Shown here: one piece after another, positions 10,891-22,556 of the stretch
How the letters are laid out: each line of letters opens with the position of its first letter
Position numbering within the stretch: the stretch's first letter is position 1
From: Meconema thalassinum
Taxonomy: Eukaryota; Arthropoda; Insecta; Orthoptera; Tettigoniidae
DNA: 64,000 nt
Direction: 5' to 3'
NCBI GenBank assembly: GCA_946902985.2
Contig: OX336393.1
Location: 47,445,131-47,509,130 of the forward strand
The notes under the pieces: model-generated
The model's input: only the letters and a program-made list of their open reading frames with translations
Databases searched by the model: none
What the model was told of the DNA's origin: nothing
Made by a program: the position numbers and the translations under genes

Positions 10891-13800
10891 ATGTTCTCAA
10901 CATGTGAAGAATCAGTCGGTTTCGTCAAGAAAAATCATCCTGATTGGTTCGATGAAGATAACCGAGAAATTATGGATCTCATAGCAAATAAGAGAAGAGC
11001 ATACATACATCGCCTGGAAAAACAACCGTGGATCTGCATCCAAGAAACTGTACTATCAAGAAGCCAAGGCTGAAGTGCAGCGACGAACACGAGAACTAAA
11101 GAATCAATGGTGGATTCATAAATCGGAAGAACTGCAACATCTGGCTGAAGCCAACAACACTCGAGCTTTCTTCAGTGCCATCAAAACAGTGTATAGTCCA
11201 TCGACTCAGGGCCTCAGTCCCTTACGATCTAAGGATGGCACTATGCTTCAGAAATACAGTTGCCCTCTCAAAGATCGCTGGAAAAGAACATTTCCAGGAA
11301 CTTTGAATAGGGACGTGACTGTAGATGAAGATATATTTTCTACACTACCTCAAAAACCAATCCAAGACCATCTTGCTGAGGTTCCCTCTCTTCAAGAAGT
11401 CAAGGATGCGATCAGCCAGCTTAAGAACAACAAAGCAGCGGGGCAAGACGGAATTTCTGCTGAGTTCTGCAAGGAAGGAAGTCACACCCTACGTGAACAC
11501 ATGCATTTACTCATCTATAAGATATGGATCACTGAAACTATCCCTGCTAATCTCAGAGATGCATTAATTGCTACCATATTCAACAAGTAGTTCCGTGAAG
11601 AACTATACAGCCTATTTTCATATATCCTACTTATGTTAATTGCCTCTATTAACATACAAAATTTCAGTTTGATTGCTGTAATCGATTCGTAGATATTGAG
11701 AACCGACTAAAAATTGCGGATGGTCGCCATGTTGGATTTTTATATATGTAGGTCTTAGAGTTATGTACTGTTACATAAAGATTATTGTGTAAGTGTAGTA
11801 TTCAAACTTCAATTGCATGATTAGGACACAAGAAGTAAAAACGAGATTTTAAAATCGCACAGCTGCCATCTTGTGGTTATGGAATAAATTGAAAAAAATT
11901 AGATGCCAGTGGATTAACATTTGTATAAGGATTTAATGTACCAAGTATCACTGCACTCGGATGGTTAAATTACGAGAAACGACCATGTGAATATTTATAC
12001 TTCGCGTCGACGCCATGTTGGATTTATGATCATCAGGTTATTGAATGTCTTATAGGTGAACTTATGTTCATAACCCCTATGAACATTAAAAAATTCAGTT
12101 TGATTGCTGTAATAGATTCGTAGATATTGAGATCCATCTAAATATTTCGGATGGTCGCCATGTTGGATTGTTATATGTATAGGCCATATAGCCATGTACC
12201 ATTAAAGGAAAATTATTGCGTAGGTTCATTATTCAAACGTTAACTTCGATCGCATGATAACGACACAAGAAATAAACACTTAATTTTAAAATTCGCACAG
12301 CCGCCATCTTGAGGTTATGTAAACAATTGAACTAAATTTGCTACCAGTGCATTACAATGTGTATAAACATTTGCTGTACCTAGTTACATTGCGTTTGGAT
12401 CATTAAATCGCGAGAAAGGTCTATTTAAAATTTTCAAATTCGCTTGGCCGCCATATTTGTTTTATAGTTAACCGGTTTTTGAAATTCTTATGGATGAACT
12501 TCCAGAAGTACCCTTTATCTTCGTGCAATATTTCAGGGTGATACCGATAATAGTTTCAGAGATATGGAATACCGATGAAATAATTCGCATAGCCGCCATC
12601 TTGAGGTTATGTAAACAATTGAACGAACTTGGATGTTGGTGCATTACAATGTGTGTAAACATATACTGTACCAAGTTTTATTGCGTTTGGTTAGTTAAAT
12701 CGCGAGAAACGTCCATTAAAATGTCGCTACTTCGCTTGACGCCATGTTGGTTTTGTAGTTCCCAGGTTTTCAAAAGTCACATAGATGAACTTCTAGTAGT
12801 TTCCTTTATCACCGTAAAATATTCCAGGGTGATATCGGTAATAGTTTCGGAGATATTGAATGCTGGTTAAATATTTCGCACAGCCGCCATGTTGGATTGG
12901 TGAGACGTAACAAAATTTGAAGGGCACGGTTGGGGTCTTCCGGAATAGTGCTAAAAACTTACCGAGTTTTATTGAAATCGCTCCAGCCGTTTAGAAGTTA
13001 TTATGGGGGACACACACCATCACACACACACACGCACACACACACAGACACACGGACAAAAGGTGATCTCATAAGCCTATTTTTTCATAAATGAAAATAG
13101 GCTAAAAAGGGGGACAGATCTGATTGTGGTAACCATCGTGGGATCTCTCTCTCTCTGCTCTCTGACGCAGGTAAAATTCTCGCTAGAATTCTATCCAATT
13201 GCTTGACACCACTCACTGAAAACTGTTTACTTGAAACACAGTGTGGTTTCAGACCCAATCGAGGAGCCATCGACATGATTTTCAACGCCAGGTTAATACA
13301 CGAAAAGTGCAGGGAACAAAACCGCCCATTATACATGGCCTTGACTCAGTGCAGCGGGATGCACTCTGGAAGATCCTAGGATCCATCGGCTGCCCACAAA
13401 AATACATAGCGATTCTTCGACTGCTGCATGGTAATATGAAGGGTACTGTTCTGTCCAGCAATGGACCAGGGGAACCATTTGACATCATCACAGGTGTTAA
13501 ACAGGGATCTGTAATTGTCCCCACACTATTCACATTATTTGTCGGCACAATTATACATCTTGTCAAAAGGAAACTACCACCGGGTGTTGAAATTGATTAC
13601 AGAACTGATGGAGAATTATTCTACCCAAGAAGGATGAGGGCTAGGAAAAAGATACCTTCGACAAGTGTTATTGAACTTCAAAGAGTATTCTGAATTCTTT
13701 TAACGAAGTTTATGAGAGCATTGGCCTCGATATCAACATTATGAAAACCCATATTCTGTATCAACCTCAAGCAAATGCCTCCTATCATTACAATCAATGG

Positions 13801-14580
13801 TGAGCTTCTGCAGATCACAGAAGATTTTCCGTATCTTGGAAGCCACCTGTCTACAAGTAAACATATTGATTCTGAAATTCGGCATCGACTCGTATATGCT
13901 AGCACGGCTTTCGGTCATCTACGATAAAGGGTATTCGATAAACATAATATCAGCACTCGTATCAGCTGTGCGAATACCAATCTATCGTGATACCAAGCCT
14001 TATTTACGACTGTGAAACTTGGACCTCCTACAGGAGACACGCCATCTGCTTGGAGAAATATCACCAACGTTGTTTGAGAAGAATCTTGTGAAAAACATGG
14101 CAAGACCGGCGTACCAACATAAGCATCCTCGATGAAGCCAATGCTACAAGCATCGAGGCCACAATAATCAAACATCAACTTCGATGGACTGGTCATGTTG
14201 TCCGTATCCCCGACTCTCGTCTCCGTAAGCAAATCTTGTTTGCTGAAGACATCGTACGCAGGAAGGACAGCGCAAAACGTACAAAGATGCCCTGAAATCT
14301 AACAAGCAGAAATGTATGATCAACACCGATAACTGGGAGACCACAGCTTCTAACCGACAAGCATGGTGTCGGATTGTTCACTGAGGTCCACAACACTTCG
14401 AACACGAACGTCGAAGACATGCAGTGGATATGCAACAGGCAAGGAAAGAGCGAATGGCCGCTCAAGGGAACAATCCTCAGCGAGCTGTGGGTGAAATATA
14501 CGGATGTTTGTGAACATTGTGGAAGAGTTTCCGGCTCCAGAAGTAGTCTACACAGTCATCAGAGGACCCACAGACATTAA
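10891..14580 (+). pseudogene. LINE reverse transcriptase, split by a Helentron-like element
   Basis: Coding sequence runs over 10891-11587 and 13104-14580. A frameshift lies near 11020. RT motifs before the break are LKNNKAAGQDGISAEF and NLRDALIATIFNK. After the break the frame resumes with KGDRSDCGNHRGIS, AGKILARIL, TQCGFRPNRGAIDMIF, GVKQGSVIVPTLF, PYLGSHLSTS and LRWTGHVVRI. The last part (14374-14580) encodes a C2H2 zinc finger, CEHC-X12-HQRTH, known from a widespread animal LINE type. The YADD region is lost and many stops are present, so it is dead. It lies in the Jockey/CR1/I part of the LINE tree; I cannot fix the clade. The C-terminal 68-codon frame is the best-preserved piece. Confidence 0.85.
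11588..13103 (-). mobile_element. Helentron-like element, family A, copy A2, nested in a LINE
   Basis: This is the most regular copy. On its own strand it begins with the hairpin-forming AGCCTATTTTCATTTATG, then (GT)n (13020-13055 as CA), then a tandem interior. It ends in the subterminal repeat ATGAAAATAGGC and the hairpin AGTTCTTCACGGAACT. It splits the LINE between the codons for IFNK and KGDRSD. Its GCCGCCAT motifs (CAT at 11728, 11867, 12014, 12159, 12305, 12452, 12597, 12743 and 12888) are 139-147 bp apart. No protein of its own is seen. Short frames inside it (12490-12870 plus, 12468-12674 minus) come from the repeats. Confidence 0.82.
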
Positions 14581-14784
14581 AGCCTTATAGTCCCCCAAAA
14601 AAAGACATCATAATCGTTAGCGAGTGATAGCTAGGGCTTAAACTTTCACTTTAGGCTTCTTGTATTCTAAAAATAGGTTATTTCAGGTTTTTCATCCAGG
14701 ATCAATACAGGCAGCAATAATTTTCTGTTTTTCTTATTTCTGTGAAATTTATTTATGAACTTATTTCACCAAAGTTTACATTGT

Positions 14785-15420
14785 CACTTACTTGTGCTAC
14801 GCTCCTCTCCGTCTTCTTTCCTGTCTGCCTTTCTTGGTCAACTCTGTTCTCTTCCGATCCCAACGGCGTTAGGGTATTCAAGACCCAGGGAGTATCTTCC
14901 TTTCCCGCCTTAATTGGCCCTTGTCTCATCTTTCCTGATACCCTCCTTCTTTTTCTTTCCATGTTATCTCCTGCCTTCTACTGAAGGCCCTCAAGGAGGC
15001 AGGGTGTATGTAGCTCCACCACTTCTGGTGCACCCTGGTTATTGGTGCACCATCAGGGGCTCGCGGCTGGTGAGTTCTGGAGTTGGCGATCCCGTGGGAT
15101 TCCTGAGCTGGGTCCGTTTTTTTTTCCTTTTTCCACTGACTTTGGGGTGAGCCCCCTCCTCTTTCCCTTTCCCATCTGACATTCATGGCTCTCCTTCCTT
15201 CCAAGTCCTTCAATCCTCATTTTTCGAGAGTTGAGGTCATTTCATTTCTTCCTGTCCTTTATTTGCCTTATCCTTTATTTGTTTACCATTTCTTCTTCCA
15301 GTATGTAAGTTTGTAGTTAGTAGTCTATTAGTTATAGTTTTCATTCTCATCTCATCCTTCAATATCGCCCAAACCATTAGGGGCCGATAACCTAGATATT
15401 ACAATTATCATCATCATCAT
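14785..15420 (+). mobile_element. (ATC)n-tailed family E copy
   Basis: A nearly complete copy starts at ttgtgctacgctcctctc and passes the block ccctcaaggaggcaggg and the block gctgggtccgttt. It ends with ccattaggggccgataacc and ATCATCATCATC. The open frames over it (14742-15213, both strands) differ from copy to copy and are not conserved proteins. Confidence 0.75.
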
Positions 15421-15532
15421 CGTACTGCATTTAACGATAGTAACCTGAACTATCTCCGTCCTACTGCTTGTAATCGCGGTGGAATTGATTTTACGATGCA
15501 TTTCAATGGGGAAATAACATTCTCTATTTGAA

Positions 15533-15870
15533 AAGTCCTCTCGGCACGCCGGAAGGCGGAGGTAGATTTCACCGGACAAACTTGGGGTTAGGTGAAAATA
15601 GGCAGAATATGCAGGATTTCGTAGAAGGATCAGACCTCATTTATTGCGAGAAAGTATTTTATAATTGGAGATTAATTAACTTTGTTTTTCGTCATCTTAT
15701 GCATATTTTAAACATTTTATTGTCTTATGATGACGGTAACCTTCTTGTCATTTGGAGTCCATTTTTATACTTGTGGCCACACTGTCCTTATGCAAGGTTT
15801 CGACACTGATGTGTAACTATGTAACGGTCTGTTTCTTCTTCACGCAAAATTATATCTCCCGCAGAGATTT
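15533..15870 (+). repeat. 338-bp block, first copy
   Basis: The sequence begins CTCTCGGCACGCCGGAAGGC and ends in the block gcagagatttt, immediately before a long-TIR left arm. The same block with the same right-hand junction occurs at 31777-32117. No reading frame is shared in a protein-like way. Confidence 0.75.
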
Positions 15871-16278
15871 TGGTTGGTTCCTCAGTTTAGGGGCTGCGAC
15901 AACGCGGTCATGTAACCCCGTGTTCTTTGGTTGAGTGTAGAATCTGTCTGATAAACGGTGTGAATTGTGATGGCTGTATTAGTCTGTAATTCAGGTAAGG
16001 ACTGCAGACGGTCAATTTCAAGCGGTAGTTCCCAATGTTGCTATCAGATACTACCGTCAACGACACTTAGCTGTGAACATGGCTACTAAATGCCACCGCA
16101 ACCAGCAACTCGCAACGAACGTTGGAACTTCCCCTCCAAAAGGAAAGCATACTGGGGGATTTTTAGCGCTCTTAGAAAATCCGACGACTTTGGCCGACTT
16201 TGAACCCGCGACCTTGGGCATAGTAGTTCAGCATGCTACCAGTTACGTCACCGAAGCCGCTTCACACTTAGTCAGATG
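15871..16278 (+). mobile_element. Long-TIR family left arm
   Basis: The outer tip is GGTTGGTTCCTCAGTTTAGG. The inner part contains taccgtcaacgac, cttcccctcc and a B-box-like TTTGAACCCGCGACC. The matching right arm is poorly preserved at 17190-17360. No transposase is seen. Confidence 0.7.
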
Positions 16279-16854
16279 AAAATCTGAATCTGATCTCGTG
16301 CAAGTGCGTTGTCATGGCAACGTCTGATGGCTCATCCCTCATCAATTTAGTAGTGTTGCCATGGCAACCACTGATAGCTCTTGGCATTTTCTTATAATTC
16401 CGAAATCATTTTTCTCATCCCTTGGCGTAATGTTTGGTCATATCAAAAATTCTTTCAGACAAAAGTTTTAGGTAATTATTAGGGGAATATTGTCCATTTT
16501 GTACGGTTTTGATATTGAGCCTATTAAGAGAGATATGATTAATGTTTCCCGAAAACCCCACTTTTTCCCACCCCTTTGGTCAATGGTTGGTGCTATAAAA
16601 AACCTTTTCAAACATAAATTTCTGGGCTTCATCCGACACATAGTATGAACTTTGAACGGATTCGATATTTCACATATTAAGAAAGTTATAGCAATATTTC
16701 ACTTTTTCGAAAAATGCCCCCCATTTTCACCCCCTTCGACTGATTTAGCCCAGTAACGAACTCCACCGAGATTTTATAGGTATACATATTTGGTAAAAAA
16801 TTCAAAGTGATTGGTGCAAAATTACGGCAGTTATCGTGTCCACAAGAAACTGAT

Positions 16855-16892
<38 letters not shown>

Positions 16893-17030
16893 ATACATAA
16901 ATTATATATGAACTTTTGAACTGACGGTGGTTTTGGGGTCTGGGGGATGTGAAACGCGAAGATATGTCGAAATTTTCCGGAAGTCGAAACATGGTACCCA
17001 TTTCATTCTAATGAAATCTACCTAAAAGGG
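16279..17030 (+). repeat. 750-bp dispersed repeat, copy 1
   Basis: Shared with 32500-33240 and 33500-34230. Diagnostic blocks are gttgtcatggcaac, ttctttcagacaaaagtttt, cctattaagagagatatg, cggcagttatcgt and gatgtgaaacgcgaagat. It ends at gaaatctacctaaaa. A run of AT dinucleotides (16862-16891) sits before the 3' part in this copy as in the others. No coding sequence. Confidence 0.75.
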
Positions 17031-17488
17031 CAAAACAGCTATTTAGGTTATTTTAGGTGAAATGAAATGAAATTCACATATTCTGCTCCAGGAAGTGTGA
17101 AACGAACATATGTGTTGAAATTTGTGAATTACATAGGAAAAAAAATAGGTTAAAACCTAAGAATCCGGGCCGTAGTGATAGCCTATCATCATTCCAGGCA
17201 AATGCTGGGATTGTTACTAACTTAAGGCCACGGACGTCCGTTTCTCAATTCTATCCCAATTTACAAATCTACATACTAGTACAGCCATCACAGGTTATCA
17301 CAGAAATTATATACACACATCCATATACTCGGGGCTTTATGACCACGATGTATTTGCCCCTAAAATAAGCAAAAACAACATAATAACAATGTTATTGGTT
17401 AAACGTCCCTTAAAGAAGAAACCCTGAACAGTTGTTGTGTATTTGTAGTCCAAAGGTGGCCGTAGCAAATAAAAATAATAATGATACG
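17031..17488. other. Diverged long-TIR right arm and unassigned sequence
   Basis: At 17190-17360 is a worn match to the right arm (caggcaaatgctggg, acagccatcacagg, gtatttgcccctaaa). The rest is AT-rich and holds nothing I could assign. Confidence 0.4.
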
Positions 17489-18176
17489 TGTTAACCGTAG
17501 TTGCAAGTTCGTTAATTGGAATACAGAGGGTAAAAGCACAACACCAGTGGTCCTTTAAAAATATAGCTTTATTGCAGGTCTAGAAAGTTACACCACACAA
17601 TAAGCAAATAGAAACAATTAGCTTTCTTCCTCAAGTGTGCTCCCTTATGGAGAACACTCACTCCTTTCAGTTCTCAAGCAGCTAATCCTGTTGTAATTAG
17701 GCCCGTCCTCGCTAGAAATAACTTGCACCTCTTCCTCGATACGCAAACCACAGTTATTTGCGGTAGCCTGTCACTCGCCACTAATTGCTCGTCTTAAACA
17801 CGATCCCTGTATGAGACACACTGCTTCGCTGACCGGAGAAACACTCACTTGGTCTCACAATCCACACGGCACTTCGCCTCAATACTCTGTCGCACTAAGT
17901 GAAACACACTCGCTCAGAAAAAGACAGTCGGTCCCTCGCTGGCCAGGTCACTTATATAGCGGGGCTGATGACTCACAGATGTTTCTAGAGTAGACCAGGG
18001 TTCACACCTTCTCGAGAATTCCAAAAATGGTTGGGTCACGAACATTCGAGACGGTCTCTTCGTTACTGCCTGTCTTCTTGTTACGCAAATGGCTGGTTAA
18101 CACAGAGGTAGGGGGTAGCCCAAGGCGAGCTGTGAATCACGCAGCGAGTTGATGAACTAACCGCGCAGCCGTAACA
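17489..18176 (-). mobile_element. LTR (probably solo), TGTTA...TAACA ends
   Basis: On the minus strand the sequence runs from TGTTACGGCTGCG to CTACGGTTAACA, 688 bp. It has a TATATAAG promoter box at about 17953-17960 and an AATAAA polyadenylation signal about 90 bp from the 3' end (near 17570). This is the U3-R-U5 order expected of an LTR. Neither flank shows a primer-binding site or polypurine tract. A simple 4-6-bp duplication is absent, although the 11-bp flanks ATAATGATACG and ATAATCATATG are similar. Confidence 0.7.
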
Positions 18177-18183
18177 ATAATCA

Positions 18184-18510
18184 TATGGGCACATCTTCCG
18201 TTTGGACAATGACCGGCTCACAACGAACATCTGGAATTTTCTAAAATCCAAGACATCTAGAATAAAGTGGAAGCAAGAGTGTGAGAAAGGTCTGGGAGAC
18301 ATAAGCATTGCAAATGATAAAATAAATGGCAGGGACAGTTTCAAAAATCCTGTGAAAGGGTTTTATAGTGGATTAAGAACCCAGAAAACAGAGAGGACCT
18401 TTATCCGAAGAGACAAAGAATGCGCTCAAGAAATACTGGCAGGGTGTCAAAACTGGCAAACGAACAAGATCTACTCGTTACTGAAATGAGATTGGCAGTT
18501 AACAAGTAGT
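18184..18510 (+). pseudogene. LINE C-terminal fragment
   Basis: The 95-codon frame at 18202-18489 reads DRLTTNIWNFLKSKTSRIKW, then KECEKGLGDIS-like and DSFKNPVKGF segments. It resembles the C-terminal tail of RTE/Jockey-type LINE proteins, which commonly reads DRLT..I...W...V..DL. No RT motifs remain. I rate this as a fossil fragment rather than a small gene. Confidence 0.5.
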
Positions 18511-18548
18511 CCGTAGAGGCTCAGTTCGGATGTAAAGAGAAACAAGAT

Positions 18549-20501
18549 GTTCCGTGACGAACTAAAGAGCCTACTTTTCTTAAAATGTAAGCTTCATGCC
18601 AATGATTAATCTATATGGACCGATCTACAATAAAAACGAAATTAAGTTGGTAATATCGACAATTCCAATTACTTCAAAATGTGCCTGGCATAATGTAGCC
18701 TAATAGAGCACTACAGTTGGCAGCCCTGGTGACTGAATATATTCTTAGTCGCATCTCTTAAGGTACAGAACACAAAATTTGGTTGAAGTCCAATGGATAG
18801 TGTACAGCCCGGGGGGGCAGTACCCCCCGAGAGCCACCCCCTATCTTTTACCAAAACCACCCCAACTGGCAACACCATAAGACCAGAACATTATCTATAC
18901 ACAGCAAGTGTCGGCCACCCAGCCTGGGAGGTTAGCCAACTACTTGCAAAACATACACAAACATCTACACCAACAACTATCTGGGGCAGCTACAGTGACG
19001 TAATGCTGACCACGCAGCGCCGGAAAGTATAAGAATGGAGTCCTAACCGGAGCCATTATCTGTTCTACTCTGTGCGTCGCCAGCGGCCCTAGCCGACGTC
19101 TGTTCCAGTTCCATCATCAGGTGAGATTCAGCAGTGCTCAGACTCCTTTATTTTGTGAACACCTACCCATAACTTGTACACACAAATTGTACTTCATACT
19201 TGCTTAAATTCCCCAAGCGGGACATACCAATTTACATCTACTGACCAATAAACACATGGTCAGTAAGCTACACTTGCATTACTGATTACACTCCTCTTCA
19301 CATCCTCATACCCCGCCTGACCTTCGTCACCATTGTCCGTGACCGTAGTAGCCAGTAATTGCTTTGTCAGACTCCATTGTAATCACGGCACGCAACTCGA
19401 CTGCACAGCGTCGAGCCGCTCACCTAGCACGTCTATTGTATTACTCATTCCGCCCAGCTGGCAGGCCAGTATAGTAGCCTGCATTTAGAGATCCATCCCC
19501 TAACAAATACTTGCATCTTTGCAGGAACACCCCCTAGAGATTAAACACTAAACGACACACTACACTAGTAAGCTCTCCCAGCTACGGAAAGCTACTCCCA
19601 TTTAGGAACAACCTTCCAAATTAGCACAGTGACACAAAGCGTGTTTTATCCCAAACTACCCCCCAACCAAGGGATTAAAACAATAGCATTGACGTTACAT
19701 GCAGTTAGACATTGGATCTATCAGCGCGCCTAAAATCATGTTGGCAACAATGTCATGTATGTGTTGGTCAGCAATAATCTGAAATATTATGATATATAGT
19801 TGTCCCAATTTTGGATGAAATCCATTTGTTGGTATAGAAGTTACATGTATTTTAAAATTAGACCTATCAGCAGGCTTAGAATGATGTTGGCAGCACTGGC
19901 GTATATTAGTTACTCCAAATTAATCTAGAATGGCATATACTATACGTGTGCATAGTTTAAGGCTTTCTGATACATTGGTATTTGGATTAAAAAATAGAGA
20001 GAGCTTTTATTAACAGTTGGCAACCCTGGTGGCTCTTAAGAATACGCCGTCATATGTTGTTTATGTACACATAGTACATACGAAATTTGGTCGAAATCCA
20101 ATTGATAGTGTAGAAGTTATATGGATTTGAAAATTGGACCTATTAGCAGGCTTAGACTCATTTGGGCAACACTGTCATGTATGGTCTCCTGGAAATTAAA
20201 CTGAAATTTATATCTATATGTTTGCCAATTTTGGAATAGCTCCCATGCATACCTTCCAAGATATCCAATAAGGAGCTCAAATTTCAATTGCGGGCTTTCA
20301 GCCGTTGGTAGCACTGACATTATTTTCAAATTAGGCCTTGAGATATTCGATATTCGATTGCTGTAGCCGTTTAGGAGTTGATATAGAAAGTGGGGGGGGG
20401 GGGAGGAACTGAAGGTAGACAGACAGACAGGCACACATTTGACCGGATCGATCTTGTAAGTCTACCTTTTCCTCATGTTTGCAAAATGTGAGACGTAGGC
20501 T
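18549..20501 (-). mobile_element. Helentron-like element, family B, copy B1
   Basis: The 3' tip is at the low coordinate: hairpin arms GTTC...GAAC around cgtgac, then the subterminal repeat AGCCTACTTT. The 5' end, near 20501, has the same repeat inverted (cgtaggct). The interior carries repeated blocks such as gcttagaatgatgttggcag and a GACA microsatellite at 20417-20430. A solo LTR (18801-19682) is inserted. It aligns along its length with B2 at 21109-22556 in the opposite orientation. Confidence 0.72.
18801..19682 (+). mobile_element. Solo LTR with 4-bp TSD (ATAG)
   Basis: This 882-bp insert begins TGTACAG and ends TTAAAACA, the TGT...ACA ends of an LTR. It is flanked by ATAG at 18797-18800 and 19683-19686. 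The uninterrupted version is visible in B2, where the two flanks are joined. A TATA-like TATAAG lies near 19028 and an AATAAA near 19245, giving plus orientation. No internal gag/pol sequence is next to it, so it is probably the product of LTR-LTR recombination. It is unrelated in sequence to the LTR at 17489. Confidence 0.85.
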
Positions 20502-21108
20502 AATAATTCTGAGTGTCAAAACTTGTAATGAAAACTCTATTATTCCGGTTCGAGCAACTGAATTTGAATTGAAGAATGATCTCAAGATAGCTTATGTTCG
20601 CGAGCGGTGTTTGGCTCGTATGTTAAGAGCACCAAATTTCATATAATGAGTACCCGGTTGAGATCGCCCGGCTGCTGAGTCCTGGCATAGCCTTGCACGT
20701 TAAAGCGTATAGCTATTCCGACAGAGATTTGTCTGCCCAGGGGGTTCTGCCTGATAACGGTTTATTGCTCCCATCAATCAATTACATTCTGTTCAATGAG
20801 TAGGGAGTCTCTATTTTTCTCATTACTGGAAAATTCCCAGGAGAGGTTGATGTGCACTAGACCGCGCGACCGTCACAAATCACATCAAATGCTCATTGCT
20901 CGAGAGAAAATTGAGTAGTAGTGATGTGGCATAATCCATTTGCTTGTAATCTGACCTAGGAGACATGCAATCGTCTACACAATGGAAGGGGGCTAACCTC
21001 TAGTGGGACGTAGCTCCCCGTGTATCTAAATTCCCTTTAGCGATTTTTTTTTGCATCTACACTCCATTTTGTAAGTATTTTCAATCTTCGTTGCATTTTG
21101 TAAGTTTT
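20502..21108. other. No gene recognised
   Basis: Between two family-B elements in opposite orientation. Short frames only and no repeat I could assign, apart from a cattttgtaagtatttt unit near 21070 related to the family E array. Confidence 0.45.
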
Positions 21109-22556
21109 TAGCCTACTTTTCACATTTGGCAAAAATGAGGAAAAAGTAGACTTATGAGATCGATCCGGGAGAATGTGTGTCCGTCCTTTTGTCTGTCTGT
21201 CTGTCTAGCTGCCTGTGTGTGTGTGTGAGTGCCCCCCCCCCCTATCAACTCCTAAACGGCTGTAGCAATCGAAACAACATTTGGTAGGAGTATAGGTCTA
21301 TACCTGAATATCTCAATGCCGTATTTGAAACTGATGTCAGTGCTACCAACTGCTGAAAAATCGCAATTGAAATTTGAGCTCCATTCTGGTTACTTGGAAG
21401 GTATGAATGGGAGCTATATCAAAATTGGCACACGTATAGATAATAATATTTCAGTTTAATTTCCAGGAAGCCGTACATGGCAGTGTTACCAAAATGATTA
21501 TAAGCCTGCTGATAGGTCTATAATTTAAATGCATATAACTTCTACGCTATCGATTGGAATTCAACCAAATTTCGTATGTGCTATGTGCACATAACCAGAT
21601 ATGACAGCGTATTCTTAAGAGCCAACAGGGCTGCTAACTGTTAATAAATGCTCTCAATGTCTTTTACCCAAATACCAATATATCAGAAAGTATGCAAGCC
21701 GACAGCTTTAAACTATGCACACATATAGTACCTGACATTTTGTATTAATCTGGAGGAACTTATATATGTCAGTGATACCAACATGATTCTAAGCCTGCTG
21801 AGAGGTCCAACTTGAAATACATGTAACTCCTATACTCATTCATTCATCTATACTATCCTTTGGAATTCAGCCAAATTTCGTATGTGCTATGTGTACCATA
21901 ACAGATATGACTATGCGTATTCTTAAAAGCAACCAGGGCTGCCAACTGTTAATAAATGCAGTCTCTATTTTTGTTACCCTAATATCATTATATCAGAAAG
22001 TATGCAAGCCAATAGCTCTGAACTTTGCTCACGTATAGTGAGCATTCTAGATTAATTTGGAGTAACTTATATAGGCCTACGCCAGTGCTGCCAACATGAT
22101 TCTAAGCCTGCTGATAGGTCCAATTTTAAAATGCATGTAACTTCTATACTACTATAACTAATGTATTTCATTCAAAATTGTCACAACAATAGATTATATT
22201 ATTTCAGATTATTTCCGACCTATACATGCATGACATTGTTGCAAACATGATTTTACGCGCGCTGTTAGATCCATTGTTTAACTGCTAGTAACGTCCATGC
22301 TATCCATTGGACTTCAACCAAATGTTGTATTCTGTACCTTGGGAGATGGAACTAAGAATATATTCGGTCACCAGGACTGCCAACGGTAGTGCTCTATTTG
22401 GCTACATTATGCTAGGTATACAGTATTTCGAACTAATTAGAAATTTCCATACACCAACTTAATTTCGTCAATATTCTAGATAGATCAATATAGATTAATC
22501 ATTGACATGAATCTTAAATTTTAAGTAAAGTAGGCTCTTTAGTTCGTCACGGAACT
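21109..22556 (+). mobile_element. Helentron-like element, family B, copy B2
   Basis: The 5' end AGCCTACTTTTCAC forms a hairpin with GGAAAAAGTAGACT, followed by ttatgagatcgatc, tgtctgtc and (GT)n. The interior has repeats of ccaacatgattctaagcct type near 21482, 21771, 22083 and 22231. The 3' end has the subterminal repeat AAAGTAGGCT and the hairpin GTTCGTCACGGAAC. Family A has the same plan with a different interior. Non-autonomous, no protein. Confidence 0.75.
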
